From Pseudomonadota bacterium (GTDB taxonomy: Bacteria; Verrucomicrobiota; Verrucomicrobiia; Limisphaerales; SXTU01), in contig RFVF01000005.1 in the NCBI GenBank assembly GCA_009922615.1, positions 1 through 64,000 on the forward strand: DNA of 64,000 nt, written 5' to 3'. A program made the translations under genes and the position numbers. Numbering within the stretch: the stretch's first letter is position 1; each line of letters starts with the position of its first letter. The notes beneath the pieces were generated by a model. That model was not told the DNA's origin and made no database searches. It was given only the letters and a program-made list of their open reading frames with translations. This document shows positions 41,412 to 50,782 of the stretch, one piece after another.

Positions 41412-42575
41412 ATGCAAACACCGTCTGCTTTCAAAGCGCCGGTCCGGCTCCTTATGGGACCGGGACCGAGCAATGTCGCCCCCGCAGTGCTTCAGGCCTT
41501 AAGCCAACCGCTCGTCGGGCATCTGGACCCAGTGTTTGTGAAGATGATGGAGGAACTCAAGGCCATGCTGCGAGCGGTGTTTCTCACCCAGAATGAAATG
41601 ACCTTCCCGGTCAGCGGCACGGGCAGCGCAGGCATGGAGTTTTGCTTCGTCAACCTGATCGAGCCGGGGGACGAGGTGATCGTGGGTGTGAACGGAGTGT
41701 TTGGCACCCGCATGGTGGAGGTGGCGGAGCGTTGTGGGGCACGGGTCACGAAGGTCGAGTCCACCTGGGGCAACATCATCACGCCGCAGCAGGTCGTGGA
41801 GGCGCTGAAAACCGTGCCGAAGCCCAAGCTGGTGGCGATTGTTCACGCCGAGACGTCCACTGGAGCGCTGACGCCGGTGGAGGAGATTTCCAAGCTGGTG
41901 CACGATGCCGGAGCGTTGTTGCTGCTGGACACGGTCACCTCGCTGGGCGGTTGCCCGGTGCGGATTGATGAGTGGAACGTGGACGCCGTTTACAGCGGCA
42001 CGCAGAAGTGTCTGAGTTGCCCGCCGGGGCTCGCGCCGGTTTCGCTCAACGCCCGTGCGCTGGAGGTGGCCCGTCGCCGTCGCACAAAGGTGCAGAGCTG
42101 GTATCTGGATGTGAATCTGCTCGCGTCTTACTGGGGGCAGGAGCGTGTTTATCACCACACCGCGCCCATCTCGATGAACTACGGGCTGCATGCCGCCTTG
42201 CGCCTGGCCTTGGAGGAGGGGTTGGAAAATCGCTGGCGGCGGCACAAGCAGAACCACCTCGCGCTCAAGTCCGCGCTCGGGGCCATCGGCCTCGAAATCG
42301 CCTCGCAGGAAGGACACCAACTCTGGCAGCTCAATGCCATTCGCGTGCCGTCGGGCGTGGATGAAGCCGAGGTGCGGAAACGGCTGCTCAACGAATTCAA
42401 TCTCGAGGTCGGGGCCGGCCTCGGCCCGCTCAAGGGCAAAATCTGGCGCGTGGGCCTCATGGGCGAAACCTCGACCCGCGAGAACGTCCGGCTGTTTCTC
42501 ACGGCCTTCTGCCAGATGCTCAACGAGTGTGGCCGGAAGACCGACACGAAGGCGGCTTTGGCGGCTCTGGAGTAG
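41412..42575 (+). CDS. Class V PLP aminotransferase (alanine/serine-glyoxylate or serine-pyruvate type)
   Basis: The protein has 387 residues. It starts with LLMGPGPSNVAPAVLQAL and GHLDPVFVKMMEEL, the hallmark of the alanine/serine-glyoxylate aminotransferase group. TGSAGMEFCFVNLIEPGD is the PLP-phosphate region. VDAVYSGTQKCLSCPPGLAP contains the PLP Lys, and VGLMGE near the end completes the substrate site. It transfers an amino group from Ser or Ala to glyoxylate or pyruvate; which pair is used cannot be told. The upstream extension of the frame to 41277 has no family resemblance. Confidence 0.9.
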   Translation: MQTPSAFKAPVRLLMGPGPSNVAPAVLQALSQPLVGHLDPVFVKMMEELKAMLRAVFLTQNEMTFPVSGTGSAGMEFCFVNLIEPGDEVIVGVNGVFGTRMVEVAERCGARVTKVESTWGNIITPQQVVEALKTVPKPKLVAIVHAETSTGALTPVEEISKLVHDAGALLLLDTVTSLGGCPVRIDEWNVDAVYSGTQKCLSCPPGLAPVSLNARALEVARRRRTKVQSWYLDVNLLASYWGQERVYHHTAPISMNYGLHAALRLALEEGLENRWRRHKQNHLALKSALGAIGLEIASQEGHQLWQLNAIRVPSGVDEAEVRKRLLNEFNLEVGAGLGPLKGKIWRVGLMGETSTRENVRLFLTAFCQMLNECGRKTDTKAALAALE

Positions 42576-42664
42576 TCTGGTCGCCCGATTATTTGCTATG
42601 AAGGCCGCCGCGCAACCCTCATATTCGCCCTTGTTTCTGACGCCTGCTTTGCAAGCGTGAGCCT

Positions 42665-43612
42665 ATGACCAAGACTTCTTTGACACGCACATTGCAGGAC
42701 GTGGAGGCGGTGCCCGCCGCCGTCACGCCGCCCGACCACCCGACGGAGACGTCGTTCATCAAGAAACCCAAGCTGGCCTCAGGCAAATCGCGTAAGCGCG
42801 ACATTCCCGAAGGGCTTTGGACCAAATGTCCGAAGTGCGCGACCATGCTCTATGACAAGGAGCTGGATGCGAGCCTCAAGGTGTGCGCCAAGTGTTATCA
42901 TCATTTCGCCATCGGATCGCGCGAGCGGATCAATGCGCTGGTCGAGACCTGTTCATTCGAGGAGATGGATGCCGGCATGACGAGCGTGGACGTGCTCAAG
43001 TTCACCGGCGTCGCGACCTACACTTCCAAACTGGAAGCCTATCGTAAGAACACCGGGCTGAAGGACGCGGTCATCACCGGCATCGGCACGATTGGCACGC
43101 AACGCGCGGCGTTGGGTGTGATGGACTTCAGCTTTCTTGGCGGTTCGATGGGATCAGTGGTGGGCGAGAAGCTCACGCGGCTCATTGAGGCGGGCACTGA
43201 CCGGGGTTTGCCGGTGGTCATCATTTCCACCAGCGGTGGGGCGCGGATGTATGAAGGCATGTTCAGCCTCATGCAGATGGCCAAGACCAGCGCGGCGCTG
43301 GCCTATCACGCCCGGAACAAACTTCCTTACATCAGTGTCCTGACACATCCGACCACCGCCGGGGTGATGGCCAGCTACGCCAGCTTGGGGGATCTCATCA
43401 TTGCCGAGCCGGGCGCGATGATCGGGTTCGCCGGCCCGCGCGTTATCAAGGACACGACCCAGGCCGAACTGCCAGCGGGATTTCAGACAGCCGAATTTCT
43501 CCTCGACCACGGTTTGATCGACGCCATCGTCCCGCGCGCCGACCTCAAGTCCGCGCTCTGCGGATACCTCGAATGCATGATGGCAGGGACGCGGCGGCAG
43601 CAGGCCGCGTGA
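42665..43612 (+). CDS. accD: Acetyl-CoA carboxylase carboxyltransferase subunit beta
   Basis: The protein has 315 residues. It transfers the carboxyl group from biotin to acetyl-CoA to make malonyl-CoA, as an alpha2beta2 complex with AccA. The N-terminal zinc ribbon is LWTKCPKCATMLYDKELDA followed by CAKCYHHF. The crotonase-like core has MDFSFLGGSMGSVVGEK, STSGGARMYEGMFSLMQM and the oxyanion-region GVMASYASLGD. A 40-residue N-terminal extension, rich in Pro and Lys, precedes the ribbon. accA is not in the window. Its stop is one base from the end of the convergent coiled-coil gene. Confidence 0.96.
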   Translation: MTKTSLTRTLQDVEAVPAAVTPPDHPTETSFIKKPKLASGKSRKRDIPEGLWTKCPKCATMLYDKELDASLKVCAKCYHHFAIGSRERINALVETCSFEEMDAGMTSVDVLKFTGVATYTSKLEAYRKNTGLKDAVITGIGTIGTQRAALGVMDFSFLGGSMGSVVGEKLTRLIEAGTDRGLPVVIISTSGGARMYEGMFSLMQMAKTSAALAYHARNKLPYISVLTHPTTAGVMASYASLGDLIIAEPGAMIGFAGPRVIKDTTQAELPAGFQTAEFLLDHGLIDAIVPRADLKSALCGYLECMMAGTRRQQAA

Positions 43613-43613
43613 C

Positions 43614-44408
43614 TTACTTGGCCTTCGTGCGCTTCTTCGCTTCGAAGAACTCCTTGCGCAACTCGCCCAGCGCCACCGTGTAGCGGCCCTTGTCGTTGTT
43701 GGCGTCCAGCGCCTCCATGAGCAGCTTGAACTTTTCCTCGATCTGCGGGCGCGTGACGAAATCATCGGCGCGCAAGGCCGGAAAGCACATTTGCGTCAGC
43801 CGGGCGAAACAGGTGTTCAAGTTCTGCTCGTCCCGCTGGCGCTCATCGCGGACGCGCAGGAACGAGACCGAGGCGGAGAGAAAATTCTCGGCGGCCAGCG
43901 GCTGGTTTTTCGCGTTGGCGGCGCGGATGGCGTAGTCGAAATAGACCATGCCAAACAACTGGGCGTAGCGTCCCTCGATCAAGTCCGGCATGAGCTGGAA
44001 CCGGCGGATGATGTCCTCATTGAGCTGGGCCAGCGTGTTGCTGGAGACGCCACCGGAGGTGGCCATCTGGGTGCGCAGTTGCTGGGCCAGCTCGGTCACT
44101 TTGCGATCCATCGCCTGCTCGCGCGCGGCCAGGTGGGAGTTGAGCGTTTTCTCGAGCTCCCGGTTGAAGGCGGCGTAACGGTTTTCGTTTTCCTTTTCCA
44201 AAGACTGCTGGATCGCCGCCTTGTCCTGTTCGTAATTCTTGTGGCTGGCGAACCAGGCGAAGACCACGAGGATGGCCGCCATGCCGATGAGCAGGCCGGC
44301 ATAGACCTTGACCATGTCCAGCAAGCGGCGCTCGTTTTCGTGCAAGGCCTGCACCTGGGCTTTCAGGTTTTCCAGTTCGGAATTCAAGTTGCCTGGGTCG
44401 GCGCTCAT
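43614..44408 (-). CDS. Coiled-coil single-pass membrane protein, unknown
   Basis: I do not recognise the family. The protein has 264 residues. A coiled-coil N-terminus (NLNSELENLKAQVQALHENE) is followed by one membrane helix (about 38-58, YAGLLIGMAAILVVFAWF). A long charged helix follows (about 60-130, with QQSLEKENENRYAAFNRELE), then a helical C-terminal domain. It lies 60 bases downstream of the receiver-kinase gene on the same strand and may be the last member of that operon. The start at 44408 is chosen over 44456 because the extra residues are not hydrophobic or conserved-looking. Confidence 0.65.
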   Translation of the reverse strand: MSADPGNLNSELENLKAQVQALHENERRLLDMVKVYAGLLIGMAAILVVFAWFASHKNYEQDKAAIQQSLEKENENRYAAFNRELEKTLNSHLAAREQAMDRKVTELAQQLRTQMATSGGVSSNTLAQLNEDIIRRFQLMPDLIEGRYAQLFGMVYFDYAIRAANAKNQPLAAENFLSASVSFLRVRDERQRDEQNLNTCFARLTQMCFPALRADDFVTRPQIEEKFKLLMEALDANNDKGRYTVALGELRKEFFEAKKRTKAK

Positions 44409-44468
44409 GGTTCTGGCAGCAGCGTGGCCCTCGCCGCGTGACTTGTCCAATTTCAAATGCCCGGCGGA

Positions 44469-46499
44469 TTACTCCGCGAGTTCCTCCGCTTCGGTTCCGC
44501 CCGCCGGCAACATGATGCTCACCGTGCTGGGTCTGGTGCGCTGCACCTCCAGCCGCCCGTGGTGCAGTTCGACGATCTTCTGCGTCACCGTCAGTCCGAG
44601 GCCGAGGCCGACGGTCCGCTTGGAATAGAAAGGCTCCGTGGCATGGACGGCGCTTTCCGCGTCGAAGCCCGCGCCGGCGTCCTGCACGTTGATGCGCACC
44701 CAACGCGACCCGTCCGGGTGAGTTTCATTCGCGGAGCTGACGTGCACGGTCTGGTCGTCCGCCGTGGCTTGCAGGGCGTTGAGCAGGACTTCGACGAGGG
44801 CGTGTTTCAAACCGGCACGTTCCGCGACGAGCGTTAACGGTTGTCCCCCGCTCTCGTATTGCAGCCGTGCGGCGGCACGCGGACTTTCCGCGTGCGCTTC
44901 GGAAAACGCCTCTTCAATCAACTGGGCCAGCGGCAGTTTTTCCATCCGGCGCAAACCATCGCGGGAGAGATGCTGCATCTGGCGGGCGAGGCGGGTGATG
45001 CGGCGAACGCTTTCGCCCATGATGCCAGCAACTTCCTTGCGAACGGTGGGATCCTCCGCGCCGGTGCTCAACAGTTGCTGGGTGGTGGAGAGCGGCACGA
45101 GTGAGTTGCCAATTTCGTGGGCCAGTTGCTCCGCCATTTTGCGGACCAGGCGGAGGTTCGCAGCTTCGATCTCCATCTGTTGCGCGCGGTCGGCCTGCGT
45201 CACGTCTTCGAGGAGGAGCAAGGCTGCGTCTGGCCTGGTTGCGCCCGCTCGTTGAAACGGCTTGAGCGTCACCCGGAATATGGCCTCGCCCGCACCGGGC
45301 AGCCGACATCGGCTGACGGCCGGAGATTGACCGGATTGCAACGTTTCAAACACCTTGCTCCCGAGAGATTGGGGCAGGTCTGCAAACGTGAAGTTCCCGA
45401 TCGCTCCGCCGCGCCTGAACAGGCTGCGCGCGGTCTGGTTTGCTTGAAGAATGGTCAGGTCATGGGCCACGACAATCACCGCGCTGCCGAGTTGGTTCAG
45501 CGTGTCGGTCATCATGCCGTGCTGCTGGGCGAGCGCGTCGTGCAGCCAGGCGTTGCGGATGGCCAGGCCAAGTTCCTCCAACAAGTGGAAGACGAGGGCA
45601 AGTTCCTCGCTGGCAAACAGCTCACCCGTCAGGCGACCATCGAAGACGGCAATGCCCAGCAATGATTCGCGGTCGAAAATAGGAATAGCGACTTGCGCGC
45701 CCAGCAATTCGAACTCGCGGGCGATGTCGGGATCTTGTGCGGTCTCAGCGGTGCCGCGCCGAAGGATGCGCGCGTGGCGCTGGAGGTGCGCGCCGATGCC
45801 GCCTCTGAGGGAGAGAGCGAAATGATTGAGCAACTGGGGGGAGATGCCCAGCGCGCAGGCGGCGGCCAGGGTGGGTGAGGTGAAGTCGCCGCCGGGGGCG
45901 GTGGGCGTGTTCGACGGCGCTGGCAGACCGCCGTCGCTACGCAAAAAAATGGCGGCGCGATTCACGCCGAGGATTTCGCGCAGGAGTTGGAGAAATTCAC
46001 GGAGCAGCGCATCGGTGTGCAGGCTGTGCGTGAGGATGCCGGAGAAATCGCGCAACGCACCGAGAGCCGGTTCGGGCTTGCGCGCGGGAGCGGTCATATC
46101 GGCGACCGTGATCGGCGGCGGGGCGGGCAGCGGTTTGGAATCCTTCCGCCAACTGCGCTCCAAGAGAGAGGTCAGCAACCGCACGCGGACGGGCTTGGTG
46201 AGGATGTAGTCCACCCCGAGCAAGTAAGCTTCTTCTTCCCATTCCCACTGCGTGGCGGTGGCATAAATAATCACCGGACAGCCGGGCAGGGCGCGTCGGA
46301 GGTGCTCGATGGCGCGGATCGGACGCACGTTCGTCAAGTCGGCGTCGAGAAGGATGGCGTCCACCATGCCCTGGTTGAACAAAGGTTCGGCCGCCCAAGC
46401 CTCGGCATGATGCAGCACTCTGAATTCGCCGGTGTCCAACACGGCGCGCACGGCCTCGGCGAGGCCGGGGTGCTGGGCGATCACGACGAGGTTTTTCAT
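44469..46499 (-). CDS. Receiver-GAF-PAS-histidine kinase (NtrB-like kinase core)
   Basis: This 676-residue cytoplasmic protein has, in order: a receiver (about 1-120, phosphoacceptor Asp in DAILLDADL, Lys in LTKPVR); a GAF domain (about 145-330); a PAS domain (about 335-450); a dimerisation/H-box helix with EQLAHEIGNSLVPLSTTQQL; and an HATPase with N-box EVLLNALQATA, G1 in QDAGAGFD and GLGLGLTVTQKIV. All phosphotransfer residues are present. It overlaps the upstream membrane kinase by ATGA, with a good GGAGG seven bases before the start. The receiver may be the target of that kinase, giving a two-step phosphorelay. No DNA-binding output is present. Confidence 0.88.
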   Translation of the reverse strand: MKNLVVIAQHPGLAEAVRAVLDTGEFRVLHHAEAWAAEPLFNQGMVDAILLDADLTNVRPIRAIEHLRRALPGCPVIIYATATQWEWEEEAYLLGVDYILTKPVRVRLLTSLLERSWRKDSKPLPAPPPITVADMTAPARKPEPALGALRDFSGILTHSLHTDALLREFLQLLREILGVNRAAIFLRSDGGLPAPSNTPTAPGGDFTSPTLAAACALGISPQLLNHFALSLRGGIGAHLQRHARILRRGTAETAQDPDIAREFELLGAQVAIPIFDRESLLGIAVFDGRLTGELFASEELALVFHLLEELGLAIRNAWLHDALAQQHGMMTDTLNQLGSAVIVVAHDLTILQANQTARSLFRRGGAIGNFTFADLPQSLGSKVFETLQSGQSPAVSRCRLPGAGEAIFRVTLKPFQRAGATRPDAALLLLEDVTQADRAQQMEIEAANLRLVRKMAEQLAHEIGNSLVPLSTTQQLLSTGAEDPTVRKEVAGIMGESVRRITRLARQMQHLSRDGLRRMEKLPLAQLIEEAFSEAHAESPRAAARLQYESGGQPLTLVAERAGLKHALVEVLLNALQATADDQTVHVSSANETHPDGSRWVRINVQDAGAGFDAESAVHATEPFYSKRTVGLGLGLTVTQKIVELHHGRLEVQRTRPSTVSIMLPAGGTEAEELAE

Positions 46500-48679
46500 C
46501 TCTCGTCCTCCAACGTGGCCGCCGCTGGTGAGGCAGGGGGAGCGAAATGCACGGGCAGATCCACCGTGACAGTGGTGCCCTTCTTTTCTTCGCTAGTAAT
46601 GTTCAAGTTGCCACCGTGTTGATGAACGATCTTGCGGCAGATGGCGAGCCCAAGGCCGAAGCCGCGATTTTCATCGCCGGAGTCCTTCGTCGTGAAATAG
46701 GCCGAGGTGAGACGCTGGAGGTTTTCCCGGCTGATGCCTTCACCGTGGTCGATCACGCTCACGCGGACCCATTCGCGGCCTGCCTCGGTGGCGGTGAGAT
46801 TCTGCACCTCGATGCGCACGGTGGAGCCGAGCGGCGAAGCGTCGATGGCGTTTGAGAGCAGGTTGCCCAGGCAGCGTTGAATTAGCACGGCATCCATTTC
46901 GACGACCGTCGCCGGAAATTCAGGCAGCTCGGCGCGCACTTGGCGGCGCTTGAGCTTGGGCTCGGCCAGCTCGACCACTTTGCGGATGAGCTCGCCGATC
47001 TGCATGCGGGAAATCTGCACGGTGTGGTTTTGCGAGAAGAACAGCGCATCCTTTACGTAGGCTTGGATGGTGCCGACGTTGCGCAGGCAGGTGGGGAGCA
47101 GTTCGTTGGCCCCGTCGGTGTTGCCGTTGACGGTGGCCTGGGTCATCTGCAGGAAAGTGGAGACGGGCGTGAGCAGGTTGTTGAGGTCGTGCGCCATGCC
47201 GCGGGACATGCGGCCCAGCAGCTCCAGTTCCTCCGCGAGCAGCACCTGCTTTTTGAGGCGGATTTGGTTGAGGATGAGGCTGAGGTTTTTGACGAGACGC
47301 GTGAGCAAGAGGAGGTCGTTGGGCGTGTAGGGTGCGCCGCTGACTTTCTCGCCGATGAGCAGCAGCCCGAACGGTTCGTCGCCACTGAAGAAGGGGAAGC
47401 AGAATTCCGGCTCGAAGCGTTTCAGGAGCTGTCGTGCTTCGCGCTCCATCTCGGTCTCGCCGGGCATGATGTAGGCAAGATTGAAGGCGAGGTAGCTGGC
47501 GGTGGTGTTCTGGAAGATCTGGAAGATGGGTGAATCGGCGCGCAGCTCCGGGAGTTGGAGCGATGGCGTCCTCGGGTGGCCCCGAAACGCGGTAAAGACG
47601 TGCGTGGATTCATCGAGCAGGATGATTTGATACGTGCGCACGCGGATCGTCTTCACGAAGAGCGCGTCGAGATCGTTGAGTAGCAGGTCGGCGTTGTTGT
47701 AGAACTGCACCTCCTGCAGGAACGAGCGCACCTTGTCGTGATATTCGAAGCGGTCGCCATAGCGGTCGCTGAGGATGCGTTGTTCGAGGGATTCGTCGCC
47801 CTTGCCAAACAGGCGCGGGAAGAAAATTGAGGCCACCAGCGCGCTGACCAGCAGCACTCCCAGCGAGGCGAGGAAGGTGAAGCCCGTGAATTCGCCGGGG
47901 CGGAAGACATTCAGCAGCAGTAGTAGCAGCAGCCCGATGAGGAACAGGAACAAGAGGCGCACCGCGTGCGCAGCCGCCTTGCCCAGCGTGACGTGGATGT
48001 CCAGCAGATGGTGCTGGAGCACGCTGTAGCCAACGATGATGCCGTAGAAGATCGCTGCTGCGCTGCCAAAGGGGAAGATAGCGATGCGGGTGAATGGATA
48101 TGTGTCGAACCCGACGATGGGCAGGATGTCGTTCCAGCCGAAACCAATCAGGATACCATTGGCCCAGAGCAGCGCCTTTACCCGTGCACGGTGGAGGCGC
48201 TGCAGTGTGTCCAGTTTCCGGTAGAGGATGACGACCGTCGCGGTGGTGACGATGACATAGCTGGCTACGAACGCCCAAAAGCCCGGTCCCGCGACGGAGT
48301 AATAATAGGCGCCGCCGAGATAGTGCACGCCGGAGGTGAAGAAGCCGAAGGCGTTGGTCAGCGCCAGCAGTCCAAACCAGCCGTAGAGCCCCGGCAGCCA
48401 GCGGGGCAGCTTCACTTGGGCGATTAAGAGGCTGAGGTGGAACAGACTGATGGGCAGGAAAATCACGCCGTAATGGAGGAAGGCCGACCAGAAGCGTGCC
48501 GAGGCTTCCTCCTCCACGCTGAACATGAAGAACGTGCCGAAATTCCACACAGAGATCGACAGGCCCCAGAGCAGATACACGCGGTTCAGCGTCGAGCGCA
48601 GGTCGCGCGTCAGCACGAACAGCGTCAGCGCCAGATTGGTGACGGCGGCGGTCAACGGGATGAGCTCGTAGAACTTCAT
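46496..48679 (-). CDS. Membrane histidine kinase with N-terminal multi-helix sensor and GAF domain
   Basis: This 727-residue protein has about eight N-terminal membrane helices (1-300), starting FYELIPLTAAVTNLALTLF; this is the architecture of the 7TM/His_kinase_N sensors seen in PrsK/PEP-CTERM-type kinases. A GAF-like domain follows (about 330-490), then the H-box SRGMAHDLNNLLTPV, N-box NLLSNAIDAS, and G boxes DHGEGIS and GFGLGLAICRKIV. All key residues are intact. It overlaps the ketosynthase-like gene before it by four bases (ATGA), with AAGGAG upstream, and the receiver-kinase after it, also by ATGA. It probably senses a membrane or lipid signal. Confidence 0.88.
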   Translation of the reverse strand: MKFYELIPLTAAVTNLALTLFVLTRDLRSTLNRVYLLWGLSISVWNFGTFFMFSVEEEASARFWSAFLHYGVIFLPISLFHLSLLIAQVKLPRWLPGLYGWFGLLALTNAFGFFTSGVHYLGGAYYYSVAGPGFWAFVASYVIVTTATVVILYRKLDTLQRLHRARVKALLWANGILIGFGWNDILPIVGFDTYPFTRIAIFPFGSAAAIFYGIIVGYSVLQHHLLDIHVTLGKAAAHAVRLLFLFLIGLLLLLLLNVFRPGEFTGFTFLASLGVLLVSALVASIFFPRLFGKGDESLEQRILSDRYGDRFEYHDKVRSFLQEVQFYNNADLLLNDLDALFVKTIRVRTYQIILLDESTHVFTAFRGHPRTPSLQLPELRADSPIFQIFQNTTASYLAFNLAYIMPGETEMEREARQLLKRFEPEFCFPFFSGDEPFGLLLIGEKVSGAPYTPNDLLLLTRLVKNLSLILNQIRLKKQVLLAEELELLGRMSRGMAHDLNNLLTPVSTFLQMTQATVNGNTDGANELLPTCLRNVGTIQAYVKDALFFSQNHTVQISRMQIGELIRKVVELAEPKLKRRQVRAELPEFPATVVEMDAVLIQRCLGNLLSNAIDASPLGSTVRIEVQNLTATEAGREWVRVSVIDHGEGISRENLQRLTSAYFTTKDSGDENRGFGLGLAICRKIVHQHGGNLNITSEEKKGTTVTVDLPVHFAPPASPAAATLEDER

Positions 48680-49935
48680 GCGCGCCGATACTCCTTGAAC
48701 ACGAGGCACGAATTCTTGCCGCCGAAGCCGACGTTTAAATTCATCGCCGCCCGCACCGGGTAGGGGCGTGAGCGGCCGGCGACGTAGTCGAGATCGCAAC
48801 CATCAGCGGGTGCGGCGAGGTTGGCCGTGGGTGGAATTTCGCGGTGATGGATCGTCAGCGCCGTGATGACGGACTCCACTGCGCCCGCCGCGCCGAGCAA
48901 GTGGCCCGTCACCGGTTTGGTGCCGCTGACCGCGATGCGATGTGCGTGCTCGCCAAAGAGTTTCTTGATGGCCTTGGTCTCTACCACGTCGTTCGCCTCC
49001 GTTGCGGTGGCGTGAGCGTTGATGTAGTCGATTTGCGTCACGTCGAGACGCGCGCGCCGCAGGGCTTTCTCCATCGCGCGGTGTAGGCCGATGCCTTCTG
49101 GATGCGGCGAAACCGAGTGAAAAGCCTCGCAGTTGCGCCCGTGGCCGGCGATTTCGGCGTAAATTTTTGCGCCACGGCCGAGCGCGTGCGCGAGCTCCTC
49201 CAACACGAGAAACGCCGCGCCTTCGCCCAGCAGGAATCCATCACGCGACTGGTCGAACGGCCGCATCGAGGTCTTCGGCTCGTCATTACGCGCGGTCATT
49301 ACCTTGGTCAGGCAGAATGCACCCCACAGCGGGGCGAGGATCGGGGATTCGGCACCGCCGGCGACGAAAATGTCTGCGTCGTCACGCTGTATCAGATCGA
49401 AGGCATGGCCCACGGCGTCGTTGCCCGAGGCGCTGCCAGTGCTGATGGAAATGGCGTGGCCCCTGATGCCCAGTTCGAGCGCGATTTCCCCGCTGCCGCC
49501 ACCGCAGTAGGCGTTGATGAGGGTGAAGGGGCTCATGTGCTTGAACCCGCGTTCCTCGAACATGGTCTGGCCTTTGAACGAGCTTTCCATGCCGCTGACG
49601 GTGGTGCCTTCGATAATGCCCGCGCGGTCAGGATCGAGGTGGTTGAAGTCCACCCCGGCGTCGGCCGCAGCCATCCGGGCCGCGCCGATGCCGTAGCGGA
49701 TGGACAGCTCGAAGCGCCGGGCCTTCTTCGCGTCCATGTGGCGGCTCGCGTCGAAGTCGCGGACTTCGCACGCGATCTTGTTGGGCAACTCGCTGACATC
49801 AAAGCGCGTGACCGGGGCCGCCGCGCTGCGCCCTTCGCGCACCGAAGCCCAAAATGTCCCGAGATCGCAGCCGTTGGGCGCGACCACGCCGAGGCCGGTG
49901 ATGACCACGCGGCGTTGGGGCAGGTCACGCATCAT
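48676..49935 (-). CDS. Beta-ketoacyl-ACP synthase-like protein with Ser in place of the active-site Cys
   Basis: This 419-residue FabF-type thiolase-fold protein has RVVITGLGVVAPNG at the N-terminus. The catalytic His residues are kept in INAHATATEANDVVE and TKPVTGHLLGAAG, and GFGGKNSCLVF ends it. At the nucleophile, where FabF has T-A-C-T-S-G, this protein reads STGSASGNDA: residue 168 is Ser (AGC codon at 49434-49432 on the minus strand). It may be a decarboxylating, chain-length-factor-like or otherwise repurposed ketosynthase. It starts at the ATG at 49935, overlapping the methyltransferase stop (ATGA), with AAAGGA eight bases upstream. It is translationally coupled to a methyltransferase and a kinase, not to other fatty-acid genes. 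Confidence 0.9.
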   Translation of the reverse strand: MMRDLPQRRVVITGLGVVAPNGCDLGTFWASVREGRSAAAPVTRFDVSELPNKIACEVRDFDASRHMDAKKARRFELSIRYGIGAARMAAADAGVDFNHLDPDRAGIIEGTTVSGMESSFKGQTMFEERGFKHMSPFTLINAYCGGGSGEIALELGIRGHAISISTGSASGNDAVGHAFDLIQRDDADIFVAGGAESPILAPLWGAFCLTKVMTARNDEPKTSMRPFDQSRDGFLLGEGAAFLVLEELAHALGRGAKIYAEIAGHGRNCEAFHSVSPHPEGIGLHRAMEKALRRARLDVTQIDYINAHATATEANDVVETKAIKKLFGEHAHRIAVSGTKPVTGHLLGAAGAVESVITALTIHHREIPPTANLAAPADGCDLDYVAGRSRPYPVRAAMNLNVGFGGKNSCLVFKEYRRA

Positions 49936-50495
49936 GCCTGCGGTCCTTTCCACGGAATGATCGCCGGGGTGCTGCCTTGATACGCGCGGTAAGCCTCGCC
50001 GAACTTTTCCACCAACGCCGTTTCTTCGAGGCGCACGCGCGCTGCCAACGCGGGGACGAAACACAGCAAAACCACCCCGAGCGTGGCGGGCGCTTGCAGG
50101 AGCAAGGCGGCGGCGAGGAGTTCCAAAATCATGGAGAAGTAGGTGGGGTGTCGCATCCACCGAAAGGGTCCGGTTCGGACGAACTGGTGCGACTCGCGAA
50201 TCTCGACGTGCAGGCTCCAGAATTTTCCCAGCGCGGCGATCGCGCTGCGCCGGATGCCGATGGACGTGACGGCGCACGCCCAGCCCAAAACGAAGGTGGT
50301 CAGGTTCCACTCAGGTTTCCGCCAGCCGAACTCCACGAGGGCACCCACGAGCATCAGCGTGCCGGTCCCGACGAACCAAGTCAGCGTCCGAGTTTCGCGC
50401 ACTTGCCCGGGGAGGGTGTCCCGTTTGGCCCGCAGTTCCACCATCCGGGCAAGGTAAATGCCCAGCACCGAACAGACTGCCAGCCAGTTTGCCAT
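49932..50495 (-). CDS. Isoprenylcysteine carboxyl methyltransferase-like membrane protein
   Basis: This 187-residue protein has about four to five membrane helices. The C-terminal half has the ICMT/PEMT signature: HQFVRTGPFRWMRHPTYFS, then an E-E-x-x-L segment (RLEETALVEKFGEAYRAY). The family methylates carboxyl or phospholipid amine groups with S-adenosylmethionine at the membrane. Bacterial members are often next to type III polyketide synthases or lipid genes; here the partner is a FabF-like protein. It is the first gene of a four-gene operon whose members overlap by four bases each. The bacterial substrate is unknown. Confidence 0.85.
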   Translation of the reverse strand: MANWLAVCSVLGIYLARMVELRAKRDTLPGQVRETRTLTWFVGTGTLMLVGALVEFGWRKPEWNLTTFVLGWACAVTSIGIRRSAIAALGKFWSLHVEIRESHQFVRTGPFRWMRHPTYFSMILELLAAALLLQAPATLGVVLLCFVPALAARVRLEETALVEKFGEAYRAYQGSTPAIIPWKGPQA

Positions 50496-50782
50496 CAGGA
50501 ATGCGCGGTGAGGGTTCTACCCCAATTAGTCGTGGTGCTGCAACTGGTTTGACACGCTATTTGGTGGTTTTCCGAAAAGCAGCGAGCCGGGTCGCTGCGT
50601 GAAAGCAGCAGCCTTGGGACATCAGTTTGCACTTGCCCGCCCGACGCAAAGGGCGACCATCCAGTGCAAGGTCAGTCATTGTTCCTTTCCCGTTCACCCG
50701 TGCTGGTCAGTGCGAGTTCATGGTTCCGCATCGGTCTTCCGCTCCCGCTGAATAGCCCCTGCCCGTTGCCGTCCGCTTTCCC
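50496..50782. other. Divergent intergenic region
   Basis: This 287-base spacer lies between the divergent ICMT-like and cytochrome genes. It contains the repeat word AATTAGTCGTGGT (about 50524), a perfect TTGACA (50549-50554) without a convincing -10, and a 7-bp hairpin GCAGCGA/TCGCTGC near 50580-50600. No gene is visible. Confidence 0.4.
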
